Positions 16,570 to 23,834 of a stretch of 64,000 nucleotides of DNA are shown here, piece by piece. The position numbers were made by a program, and so were the translations under genes. The stretch comes from Paraburkholderia humisilvae (GTDB lineage Bacteria; Pseudomonadota; Gammaproteobacteria; Burkholderiales; Burkholderiaceae), in assembly GCF_902859855.1 (NCBI RefSeq), contig NZ_CADIKH010000025.1, forward strand, positions 43,133 to 107,132, in the 5' to 3' direction. The notes beneath the pieces are model-generated. The model saw only the letters and a program-made list of their open reading frames with translations. It did not search any database and was not told where the DNA came from. The stretch's first letter is position 1, and each line of letters opens with the position of its first letter.

Positions 16570-17787
16570 ATGGCCATCCAACCGTCACGACCACTGCGCC
16601 TTTTTGCCGAATACCTCCGTCAGGAACGGGTCAATCTGACCGAACGATGGATGAAGGCGGTGTTCAACGACACGGAACTGACGGAGTCCGATCGGCTCAC
16701 CTACGAGCAGCTGTCCGATCACGTCCCGGCGATTCTCGAAGAAATCTCCAGCGCGCTCGAAGACCAGGATCTCGACCAGGTCGAGCCGTCCATCGAGTGC
16801 AGTGCGAAACAGCACGGCCGACTGCGTTGGAAGCAGGGCTACCGGATCGATGAACTGACGCGCGAGCTCGATCTTTTGCGCCAGGTTCTGATGGGCGCAA
16901 TCGTCGGGTTTGCGGAGGGCCACCCGGCGTTTACGCGGCGCCATGAGGAGCGCGCGCGGCATTTCATCGACGAGGCGATCAGCTTCGTCACGCTCACTTC
17001 AATCCGCGAGGTCGTGACCGAACGCGACCGCAAAATCGACGAATACACGGGCCGGCTCGAGCGTGCGAATCATGAACTGCTGCTCAAGCAGAAGCTGGTG
17101 GGTGAACTGCATGAATCGCGCATGCAGATCACGCGCAGCGTCGTGCACGATCTGCGCAATTTCCTGAATGTGTTCTCGATGGCGCTGCAGATGATCGCGC
17201 GCGCACCGGCGCGGACCGAAGCCGCGCTCGCGCTGGCGAACCGGCAGGCGGCGGATATGAAAACGCTGGTCGACGAGCTGGTCGAATACTCGATCGTGCT
17301 CGGTGACACCAATGCGCCCGCCGTGGAGGCGTTCGACCTGCGTGGACTGTTCGACGAGCTGGTGGCGTCGTGTGGCCCCTTGGTCGAAGCGAAGGGCTTA
17401 CGCCTCGTGCACCGGTTCGACCCGCCGCTCGGGATGATCACGTCGAACCGGTTGAAGCTCAAGCAGATCGCGCTCAATTTGCTGACCAACGCGGCGAAGT
17501 ATACGAAGGCGGGCGAAGTGGAACTCGATATGCGCACGTGCGGCGACGCACATTGGCGCCTGCGCGTGTCGGACACTGGGGTCGGCATTGGCGAGCAGGA
17601 TCAGGAGCGCGTATTCAGGGAGTTCGAGCGGGCGAATCAGGACGACGTGCCGGGCGCCGGACTCGGCCTTGCGATCGTGCGGGAACTGTGCCGCGTGCTG
17701 CACGGCGACTTGCGATTTGCGTCGCACGAAGGCGAGGGCACGACCTTCGAGATTACCTTTCCGCTGGATCTCGCGGTGGGCAACTAA
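16570..17787 (+). CDS. Soluble histidine kinase with RsbRD-type N-terminal domain
   Basis: The 405-aa protein has no membrane segment. Residues 1-150 resemble the RsbT co-antagonist (RsbRD) N-terminal domain (LFAEYLRQERVNLTERWM). An H-box with phospho-acceptor H193 (SVVHDLRNFLNVFSMAL) and an HATPase_c domain follow, with N-box ALNLLTNAAKYT, DTGVGIG and GAGLGLAIVRELC. The start ATG 16570 follows AAGG; the upstream in-frame extension is not protein-like. No response regulator gene is adjacent, so it is an orphan kinase that may act with a distant partner or sense stress through the RsbR-like domain. Confidence 0.85.
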   Translation: MAIQPSRPLRLFAEYLRQERVNLTERWMKAVFNDTELTESDRLTYEQLSDHVPAILEEISSALEDQDLDQVEPSIECSAKQHGRLRWKQGYRIDELTRELDLLRQVLMGAIVGFAEGHPAFTRRHEERARHFIDEAISFVTLTSIREVVTERDRKIDEYTGRLERANHELLLKQKLVGELHESRMQITRSVVHDLRNFLNVFSMALQMIARAPARTEAALALANRQAADMKTLVDELVEYSIVLGDTNAPAVEAFDLRGLFDELVASCGPLVEAKGLRLVHRFDPPLGMITSNRLKLKQIALNLLTNAAKYTKAGEVELDMRTCGDAHWRLRVSDTGVGIGEQDQERVFREFERANQDDVPGAGLGLAIVRELCRVLHGDLRFASHEGEGTTFEITFPLDLAVGN

Positions 17788-17843
17788 TGCGCCGGCGTAT
17801 GCGCGCGCAACGATTGAACGGCAAGCAAGGCGTGCCGCCCATG

Positions 17844-17870
17844 AAAAAGGCCGGGCAGCGCGCCCGGCCT
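17844..17870 (-). terminator. Rho-independent terminator of the OFA transporter operon
   Basis: A perfect 9-bp stem AGGCCGGGC / GCCCGGCCT (17848-17856 and 17862-17870) with a 5-nt loop is followed on the minus strand by a T5 tract. It lies 33 bp past the stop of the small transporter subunit and also faces the convergent histidine kinase gene. Confidence 0.88.
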
Positions 17871-17902
17871 GGATTTCATTCAGTGATCGAAAGTAGCGCC
17901 GT

Positions 17903-18031
17903 TCAGTTGAACAGCTTGATCGCCTGCATCAGCGTGTTGGTGACGCCCCATGCGAGCGGAATCAGCACATAGAGCCAGAAAATGGCGAGCAGGCCCTTGT
18001 TGGACGGATGCTCCTGATTGGTCGTGTTCAT
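17903..18031 (-). CDS. MFS transporter small subunit (OFA-associated, 42 aa)
   Basis: A 42-codon gene, too short for usual ORF cutoffs, encodes MNTTNQEHPSNKGLLAIFW followed by a membrane helix (LYVLIPLAWGVTNTLMQAI) and a short KLFN tail. It begins 12 bp after the stop of the OFA antiporter and ends just before the terminator, so it is the second cistron of that operon. Single-helix partners of this type are found next to OFA-family transporters in Burkholderiaceae; that is remembered family knowledge. It is likely an accessory inner-membrane subunit. Confidence 0.8.
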   Translation of the reverse strand: MNTTNQEHPSNKGLLAIFWLYVLIPLAWGVTNTLMQAIKLFN

Positions 18032-18043
18032 AGGAATGTCCTC

Positions 18044-19447
18044 TTATTTCTCGGCGGCCAGTTGCGCTTCGGTCATATGGTGTTTGTCGTCGACGCGCTT
18101 CACCAGCAGGTTGCAGATAAAGCCGATCACGAGCAGCACGGCCATCAGGTGCACGGTCAGCGTGTACGCGTCCGCTTTCGCGACGCCGTGCGCGACTTCA
18201 TACGCACGGATGTAGTTGACGAGCACCGGGCCTGCAACGCCCGCCGCGGCCCATGCGGTCAGCAGACGCCCGTGAATGCCGCCGACGAATGCGGTGCCGA
18301 ACATGTCGGCGAGATAGGCCGGTACGGTCGCGAAGCCGCCGCCGTACATCGACAGGATGACGCAGTACGACAGCACGAAGAGGGCGATATTGCCCGCCTG
18401 CGCGAAGGTCGGTACGAAGTAGTACAGCACCGCGCCGAGCACGAAGAAGATGAAGTACGTGTTCTTGCGGCCCAGCCAGTCCGATGACGACGCCCAGATA
18501 AAGCGGCCGCCCATGTTGAACAGCGACAGCAGGCCGACGAAGCCCGCCGCGGCCGCGGCCGTCACCGTGCTCTTGAAGCTTTCCTGGATCATCACCGATG
18601 CCTGGCCGAGAATGCCGATGCCGGCCGTCACGTTCAGGAACAGCACGAGCCAGATCAGATAGAACTGCGGCGTCTTCAATGCCTGGTCGATGTGCACGTG
18701 GTTGCGCGTGATCATCTTCGTCGTGGTCGTGGCGGGCGGCGTCCAGCCGGCTGGCTTCCAGTCCGCCGGCGGCACGCGGATCGCGAGCGAGCCGATCGTC
18801 ATCGAGATGAAGTACGCGATGCCGAGCACAACAAAGGTTTCGGCGACGCCGGCGCTGGTCGCGCTCTTGAAGTGGTTCATCAGCGCGACGGACAGCGGCG
18901 CGGCGATCATCGCGCCGCCGCCGAAGCCCATGATCGCCATGCCGGTCGCCATGCCGCGGCGGTCGGGGAACCAGCGGATCAGCGTCGATACGGGCGACAC
19001 GTAGCCGAGGCCAAGACCGATGCCGCCGATCACGCCGTAGCCGAGGTACAGCAGCCAGATCTGGTGGGTCCACACGCCGATCGCGGAGACGATGAAGCCG
19101 CCGCCGAAGCAGCACGCGGCGGTAAACATCGTGCGGCGCGGACCGACGTGCTCGAGCCACTTGCCGGCGAACGCGGCCGACAGGCCGAGGAACACGATCG
19201 CGAGCGAGAAGATCCAGCCGAGGGTGGTCAGCGACCAGTCATCCGGTGCGGACTGCGTAATGCCGATGATCTTCGTGAGCGGTCCGTTGAACACGGAGAA
19301 CGCATAGGCCTGGCCGATACACAGGTGCACGGCGAGGGCGGCCGGCGGCACCATCCAGCGCGAAAAGCCTGGGCGGGCGACGGTTGCCTGCTTGGAAAAG
19401 AAAGGGGGCGAGCCGGTTTTGTCGTCTGGCTTTGCAATACTGCTCAT
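18044..19447 (-). CDS. OFA family MFS transporter (oxalate/formate antiporter family)
   Basis: The 467-aa protein has 12 membrane segments with HLCIGQAYAFSVFNGPL in TM1 and the MFS loop motifs PVSTLIRWFPDRRGMATGMA and SDWLGRKNTYF. These are features of OFA antiporters related to YhjX and OxlT. An extended N-terminal tail (residues 1-35) and a Thr-rich central loop match the group that carries a separate small subunit, which lies immediately downstream. The divergent 500-bp region upstream leads to a GntR gene. Substrate is probably a small carboxylate; oxalate/formate is inferred from the nearby frc gene. Confidence 0.88.
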   Translation of the reverse strand: MSSIAKPDDKTGSPPFFSKQATVARPGFSRWMVPPAALAVHLCIGQAYAFSVFNGPLTKIIGITQSAPDDWSLTTLGWIFSLAIVFLGLSAAFAGKWLEHVGPRRTMFTAACCFGGGFIVSAIGVWTHQIWLLYLGYGVIGGIGLGLGYVSPVSTLIRWFPDRRGMATGMAIMGFGGGAMIAAPLSVALMNHFKSATSAGVAETFVVLGIAYFISMTIGSLAIRVPPADWKPAGWTPPATTTTKMITRNHVHIDQALKTPQFYLIWLVLFLNVTAGIGILGQASVMIQESFKSTVTAAAAAGFVGLLSLFNMGGRFIWASSSDWLGRKNTYFIFFVLGAVLYYFVPTFAQAGNIALFVLSYCVILSMYGGGFATVPAYLADMFGTAFVGGIHGRLLTAWAAAGVAGPVLVNYIRAYEVAHGVAKADAYTLTVHLMAVLLVIGFICNLLVKRVDDKHHMTEAQLAAEK

Positions 19448-19554
19448 GCGGTGGTCTCCGGTGAGGTACGTCTTGTTCGTTATCGGTCATCAGCTGTCTT
19501 AACTTGAGCTTTTCGTCGCCGTTTGCGTTGGCAGGCCGAAAACTCATCAATGTT

Positions 19555-19575
19555 ATATGCTGATTGACTGCATAT
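19555..19575. promoter_or_regulatory. Inverted repeat ATATGC-N9-GCATAT upstream of the OFA transporter
   Basis: Arms 19555-19560 and 19570-19575 are perfect reverse complements, 108 bp upstream of the transporter start on the minus strand in an AT-rich stretch. It is a candidate regulator site; no protein is assigned. Confidence 0.35.
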
Positions 19576-19857
19576 GACGCGTTGACGCAAAACGCCAAAG
19601 TGGCGATTGCGAGACGATATTTCGTCGCCCGCCAGTTGGCAATATGACCGATAGCAACATATGATCCATGCGCCGCCGTCATGATGCACTGCGAAATTTT
19701 GCTTGACACACTGAGATATGAAGCAGACAGGGCGGTTTCCTGCGTTCAGTCGCACTGCAACGTAATCTTCTGTGGAACATCGCCGCGTCGATGGGATTTT
19801 GGAAAGATCGCATCACGCCGGCTAGGTGTTTCACCGAGTTCAAAAAGCAACACAGAC

Positions 19858-19872
19858 TGATATACTACATAC
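19858..19872 (+). promoter_or_regulatory. Operator-like TGATATACTACATAC, related to frc operators
   Basis: This 15-mer matches TGATATATCACATAC at 21929-21943 in 13 of 15 positions. It lies just upstream of the -35 element that drives the GntR gene. The shared sequence suggests GntR binds both its own promoter and that of frc. Confidence 0.5.
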
Positions 19873-19879
19873 AAAGTTA

Positions 19880-19908
19880 TTGACGCATGTCGCGGCGCAG
19901 CATATGAT
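19880..19908 (+). promoter_or_regulatory. Sigma-70-type promoter for the small TM gene and GntR
   Basis: TTGACG (19880-19885), a 17-bp spacer and TATGAT (19903-19908) form a near-consensus promoter. An inverted repeat GATTGAGT-N10-ACTCAATC (19906-19931) overlaps the -10 and the expected start of transcription, as a repressor operator would. Confidence 0.65.
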
Positions 19909-19931
19909 TGAGTCATTCTGATCACTCAATC
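19906..19931. promoter_or_regulatory. Inverted repeat GATTGAGT-N10-ACTCAATC overlapping the -10
   Basis: Two perfect 8-bp arms (19906-19913, 19924-19931) sit between the promoter's -10 and the first start codon downstream (19946). The position fits an operator, or alternatively a hairpin in the 5' UTR. Confidence 0.5.
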
Positions 19932-19945
19932 GTGTGGAGCATTCC

Positions 19946-20170
19946 ATGGAATTCTTGTCTCTGGCGCTGCTTGCTGTGGGTTTCGTCGGTCTCGGCGCTG
20001 CCGCGACTGTTTTGCTGGCGAACATGGTGCCGCAGAACGTTGCATCGATCGCTGCCAGGCATGGCCGGTTCGCCGGTCTTGCGGGCGGAAACGGTGACGC
20101 GGTCATGCCGGCGCCGTTGCGTGCATCTGTTAAAAAAGAGGCGATGAATGTCGTCGGAACTTCAAGCTGA
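19946..20170 (+). CDS. Small membrane-anchored hypothetical protein (74 aa)
   Basis: ATG 19946 is preceded by TGGAGC at 19935-19940. The product starts with a hydrophobic helix (FLSLALLAVGFVGLGAAATV) and ends in a short polar tail. Its last 23 bases overlap the start of the GntR gene, so the two may be cotranslated. Family unknown. The position directly behind a strong promoter favours translation, but it could also be a leader ORF. Confidence 0.45.
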   Translation: MEFLSLALLAVGFVGLGAAATVLLANMVPQNVASIAARHGRFAGLAGGNGDAVMPAPLRASVKKEAMNVVGTSS

Positions 20171-20870
20171 AAACGGAGTGGCCACCCCGCTCACGCTAGC
20201 GCTGCAGCCGATCAATGCGAGCGCCAGCCTGCGCGATCAGGCCTATGCGATGCTCCGCCAGGCGATTGCCGACGCGGACATCTATCAGTCGAAGGAAGAA
20301 ATCCGGCTGGACGAGCGTCTGCTCAGCGAGACGCTCGGCGTGAGCCGGACGCCGGTGCGCGAGGCGATGACGCTGCTCGAGCAGGAAGGTTTTCTGCGCA
20401 TGGTGCCGCGGCGCGGCATTTATATTGTGCGCAAGAGCAAGCGTGAAATCGTCGAGATGATCCAGATGTGGGCGGCGCTTGAAAGCATGGCCGCGCGCCT
20501 TGCCACGCTGCACGCGACCGACGCCGAAATCGCACGGCTGCGCCATATGTTCGACAGCTTCCGCGATGCGACGCCCGCCGAGCATATCGCCGAGTATTCG
20601 GACGCGAATATCGCGTTTCATCAGTCGATCGTCGAACTGTCGAAGTCGCAGATTATCCTTGAGACGATCAAGAATATTTTCATCCACGTGCGCGCGATTC
20701 GCCGCATGACAATTTCGCAGAGCGACCGCGCGTCGCGTTCGATCGTCGACCATTTGCGCATTATCGAAGCGCTCGAACAGCGCGACACTGAACTTGCCGA
20801 GCGGCTCGTACGTCAGCATTCGCTCGATCTCGCTGACTTCGTCGAAGCGAACTGCGATTTTCTGGACTGA
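20148..20870 (+). CDS. GntR family regulator with FCD domain
   Basis: The 240-aa protein has a winged HTH (about residues 25-90, with LLSETLGVSRTPVREAMTLLEQEGFL) and a C-terminal FCD effector domain (about 95-230), including the metal/ligand region EYSDANIAFHQSIVELS. FCD-type GntR proteins repress carboxylate catabolic genes until an acid ligand binds. It stands between a divergent OFA transporter and the frc region. Operator-like repeats at 19858, 21762 and 21927 suggest it controls its own gene, frc and the former sucC gene. Confidence 0.9.
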   Translation: MSSELQAENGVATPLTLALQPINASASLRDQAYAMLRQAIADADIYQSKEEIRLDERLLSETLGVSRTPVREAMTLLEQEGFLRMVPRRGIYIVRKSKREIVEMIQMWAALESMAARLATLHATDAEIARLRHMFDSFRDATPAEHIAEYSDANIAFHQSIVELSKSQIILETIKNIFIHVRAIRRMTISQSDRASRSIVDHLRIIEALEQRDTELAERLVRQHSLDLADFVEANCDFLD

Positions 20871-20940
20871 TTGATTGACTGCGGGGGCTGACGAGGGCGC
20901 GTGGTGCGCGCCGACGGTTCGTTTCAGTCGATACGATGGA

Positions 20941-20979
20941 AAGGAAGGCCAGCGGGCTTGTCGCCCGCTGGCCTTCCTT
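20941..20979. terminator. Perfect 17-bp stem hairpin between GntR and the sucC/sucD remnant
   Basis: Arms 20941-20957 and 20963-20979 are exact reverse complements around a TTGTC loop. The top arm starts AAGGAAGGCC. It lies 70 bp after the GntR stop and about 100 bp after the stop of the convergent remnant, so it can end both transcripts. Neither side has a long T tract. Confidence 0.65.
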
Positions 20980-21076
20980 GCATCTGCGAACCCGCTTGTT
21001 TGTCTTTGTTGTGGGGGGCGCATCCGCCCGATGCGGTGCGCCCGTCCTTCCTGTTTGCGCGGTTGCCGCGCTTCGC

Positions 21077-21696
21077 TCAATGTGCGCGCAGCGCCTGCAC
21101 CATTGTTTCGCCGAGCGCCGCCGGCGATTGTGCGACATGCATGCCGGCTGAACGCATCGCGTCGATCTTCGCGCCCGCCGTTCCCTTGCCACCCGAGATG
21201 ATGGCGCCGGCGTGACCCATCCGGCGACCCGGCGGCGCGCTCGTGCCGGCGATAAACCCGACCACCGGCTTGTTCGTGCGCGCGTCCTTCAGAAACTGCG
21301 CGGCGTGATCTGCGATGTCGCGCGGTCGATCAGCATGCCAAGGTACAGCTCACGCTCGATCGCGCAGCCTTCTTCGATATAGACGCGCTTCACTTCGCGC
21401 CCGTCAGGCCCGGTCTGCTTCGTCACCAGCACGGACGACAGCATTTGCGCGGCATTTTTCCCTACCTCGTCGACCGTCTTGACCACCCGCACCCCGCCGG
21501 GGCCGTTGCGATCGTTCGTGAAGCGACCCGCGCCGCGGCCGCCCGCATGAATCTGCGATTTGACGACCCATACCGTGCCGCCGAGCTCGCGCGCCGCTGC
21601 GACCGCGTCGTCCGGTGTAAACGCGACGCGGCCGTTCGGCACCGCGACGCCATAGCCTTTCAGCAGTTCCTTCGCCTGATATTCGTGAATGTTCAC
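21077..21696 (-). pseudogene. sucC-sucD deletion fusion (succinate/malate-CoA ligase remnant)
   Basis: From a GTG at 21694-21696 with GAGGAG upstream, the frame reads NIHEYQAKELLKGYGVAVP through ELYLGMLIDRATSQIT, the first ~130 residues of the ATP-grasp beta subunit. It then shifts at about 21300-21308 and stops (TGA 21289-21291). The sequence beyond the junction, in another frame, reads AAQFLKDARTNKPVVGFIAG, then GHAGAIISGGKGTAGAK, to TGA 21077-21079: the last ~75 residues of the alpha subunit. About 1.4 kb of a sucCD-type pair (or malate-CoA ligase mtkAB) is missing, so no active enzyme can be made. Confidence 0.9.
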
Positions 21697-21761
21697 AGAC
21701 TCCTCACTGGGTTGGTTGCGGGACTGGGGCGGTGGGGAAACATGTCTTGACGGGATGTGAA

Positions 21762-21781
21762 ATATGGTATGTGATATATCA
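21762..21781. promoter_or_regulatory. Operator copy 1 (inverted relative to copy 2)
   Basis: ATATGGTATGTGATATATCA here is the reverse complement of the element at 21929-21948 with one mismatch in 20. The core TGTGATATATCAGA is a near-palindrome. It lies 66 bp upstream of the sucC remnant's GTG, which suits control of that minus-strand promoter. Confidence 0.65.
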
Positions 21782-21926
21782 GAATGGTTCAAGACGAAGG
21801 AATGGTCGGTATTTTCCCTCGGTCGACGGCAATCCGTGCCCTGAAAATGGGCGGAAAGCCTTGCCGGGAAAGGCTCTGCTGCATCTGACGGTGGCGCGAC
21901 GCAGCATCAAAATACACTTGCCGCGT

Positions 21927-21948
21927 TGTGATATATCACATACCGTAT
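21927..21948. promoter_or_regulatory. Operator copy 2, perfect palindrome TGTGATATATCACA
   Basis: A perfect 14-bp palindrome (21927-21940) extended by TACCGTAT forms the partner of copy 1, 146 bp away and in opposite orientation. It is 256 bp upstream of frc. The sequence class fits FadR/FCD-type GntR operators, so I propose the GntR encoded at 20148-20870 as the binding protein. Confidence 0.65.
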
Positions 21949-22097
21949 TGAGCGGGGCGTGCGAGATGTCCGTCGCATACAAGCCAGGAAATTCCGGCCG
22001 TGTCCATCGATTGCTGCCAGATAAACGATCGATCGCTACGAGCATGGGACCGGAGCAAGCGCGAACGCGCCAACTCCTGTCGAAACTGGAGACGACT

Positions 22098-22184
22098 ATG
22101 TCCGCACAACGTTTATCCCCCAATACCGGCATCGCGGCGCGCGGCAACGCGCAGCGCGCGATTCACCCCACCATCGACAAGTGA
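22098..22184 (+). CDS. Small ORF upstream of frc (28 aa)
   Basis: ATG 22098 follows TGGAGACGA and encodes MSAQRLSPNTGIAARGNAQR followed by AIHPTIDK, ending 19 bp before frc. The ribosome binding site is good and spacing to frc suits translational coupling. I do not recognise the peptide; it may be a leader peptide or the stub of a deleted gene. Confidence 0.35.
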   Translation: MSAQRLSPNTGIAARGNAQRAIHPTIDK

Positions 22185-22203
22185 AGCAGGGAGGAGACAG
22201 ATC

Positions 22204-23451
22204 ATGGGTAAGGCACTTGACGGTGTGCGCATTCTCGATTTCACGCACGTGCAATCGGGTCCAACCTGCACGCAGTTGCTGGCATGGTTCGGCGCCGATG
22301 TGATCAAGGTGGAAAAGGCCGGCACAGGCGATATCACGCGCGAACAGCTGCGCGATATTCCCGATGCGGACAGCCTTTACTTCACGATGCTCAACCATAA
22401 CAAGCGGTCGGTGACCATCGACACGAAGAATCCGGAAGGCAAAAAGGTTCTCGAAACGCTGATCAAGAGCTGCGATGTGCTCGTCGAAAACTTCGCGCCG
22501 GGCGCGCTCGACCGGATGGGCTTTTCATGGGAGCGCATCCAGGAACTGAATCCGCGGATGATTGTCGCGTCGGTGAAGGGCTTTGGCCCCGGGCCTTACG
22601 AGGACTGCAAGGTCTACGAGAACGTCGCGCAATGCGCAGGCGGCGCGGCCTCGACGACCGGTTTCGACGATGGTCCCCCGGTTGTGAGCGGCGCGCAGAT
22701 CGGCGACAGCGGCACCGGTCTGCACCTTGCGCTTGGCATCGTCACGGCGCTGTACCAGCGCACGATGACCGGGCGCGGCCAGAAAGTGCTCGCCGCGATG
22801 CAGGATGGTGTGTTGAACCTGTGCCGCGTGAAGCTGCGCGACCAGCAGCGTCTCGAACGCACCGGCGTCATGAAGGAGTACCCACAGTACCCGAACGGTA
22901 CGTTTGGCGAAGCGGTGCCGCGTGCCGGCAATGCATCGGGCGGCGGCCAGCCGGGCTGGATCCTGAAGTGCAAGGGCTGGGAAGCCGATCCGAATGCGTA
23001 CATCTACTTCATTACGCAAGCGCCGGTGTGGGCGAAGATCTGCAATGTGATCGGCAAGGAAGAGTGGGCGACCGATCCCGAGTACGCAACCGCGAGTGCG
23101 CGCCTGCCGCGCCTGCAGGAAATCTTCGCTGAGATCGAACGCTGGACGATGACGAAGACCAAGTTCGAGGCGATGGACATCCTGAACAAGTACGACATTC
23201 CGTGCGGTCCGATCCTGTCGATGAAGGAGATCGCGGAGGACCAGTCGCTGCGCAAGACCGGCACGATTGTCGAGGTCGATCATCCGGTGCGTGGCAAGTA
23301 TCTGACAGTTGGCAATCCTATCAAACTATCCGATAGCCCGACGGACGTGACGCGCTCGCCGCTGCTTGGCGAGCATACTGACGAAGTGCTGGCCGAAATC
23401 GGCTATTCGCCGGAGCAGATCGACGTATTGCGGTCCGAGGGTGCGATCTGA
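22204..23451 (+). CDS. frc: Formyl-CoA:oxalate CoA-transferase
   Basis: The 415-aa class III CoA-transferase moves CoA from formyl-CoA to oxalate, giving oxalyl-CoA and formate. It starts MGKALDGVRILDFTHVQSG and has the catalytic aspartate at D168 (AQIGDSGTG; Asp169 in the Oxalobacter enzyme) and the glycine loop region GNASGGGQPGWIL. Length and motifs match bona fide Frc rather than CaiB-type relatives. GGGAGGAGAC precedes ATG 22204. Oxalyl-CoA decarboxylase (oxc), its usual partner, is not in the window; degraded CoA-ligase genes flank it on both sides. Confidence 0.93.
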   Translation: MGKALDGVRILDFTHVQSGPTCTQLLAWFGADVIKVEKAGTGDITREQLRDIPDADSLYFTMLNHNKRSVTIDTKNPEGKKVLETLIKSCDVLVENFAPGALDRMGFSWERIQELNPRMIVASVKGFGPGPYEDCKVYENVAQCAGGAASTTGFDDGPPVVSGAQIGDSGTGLHLALGIVTALYQRTMTGRGQKVLAAMQDGVLNLCRVKLRDQQRLERTGVMKEYPQYPNGTFGEAVPRAGNASGGGQPGWILKCKGWEADPNAYIYFITQAPVWAKICNVIGKEEWATDPEYATASARLPRLQEIFAEIERWTMTKTKFEAMDILNKYDIPCGPILSMKEIAEDQSLRKTGTIVEVDHPVRGKYLTVGNPIKLSDSPTDVTRSPLLGEHTDEVLAEIGYSPEQIDVLRSEGAI

Positions 23452-23615
23452 GCGGCCGCGGTGCGCGTGTGGAGAATCGGCAGTTGGCAGGCCGGGCGAC
23501 TTCATAACCAGAATCGGAGACGAGACGATATGGCCTACGAAGACGCCCTTTCGCTGCAGGATCGCGGCGGCGCTCACTTGTCGAATCGCACGGCTGCGCC
23601 GCACAAGGCTGTCGC

Positions 23616-23690
23616 GAAGTGCTGAAGGACATCACGTTCCGCCTCGCGCCCGTGACGCTCGATGACGCGCGTTCGAGCCTATTCGACTGA
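23616..23690 (+). pseudogene. C-terminal remnant of an ATP-grasp acetate-CoA ligase family protein
   Basis: In one frame the sequence reads EVLKDITFRLAPVTLDDARS then SLFD and stop (23688-23690). EVLKD.TFR.AP is the strongly conserved segment of the ATP-grasp domain of ADP-forming acetyl-CoA synthetase-like proteins. Upstream, a start-like ATG at 23530 opens MAYEDALSLQDRGG and ends in another frame within 100 bp. Nothing else of the ~700-residue protein remains. I read this as a deletion scar downstream of frc. Confidence 0.6.
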
Positions 23691-23834
23691 GATCCCGGTC
23701 GCGGTATCCGGTGCGAAGTATCAGTGGGCGAGCGGCGCGGGGCGAATATGACGCGAGGCCGATCGTTGTGTATGCAACAAGCACCGGCGCGGCTTCGTCA
23801 GCTAAACCGCGGTGCGCTGCGTAACGGAGTACGT

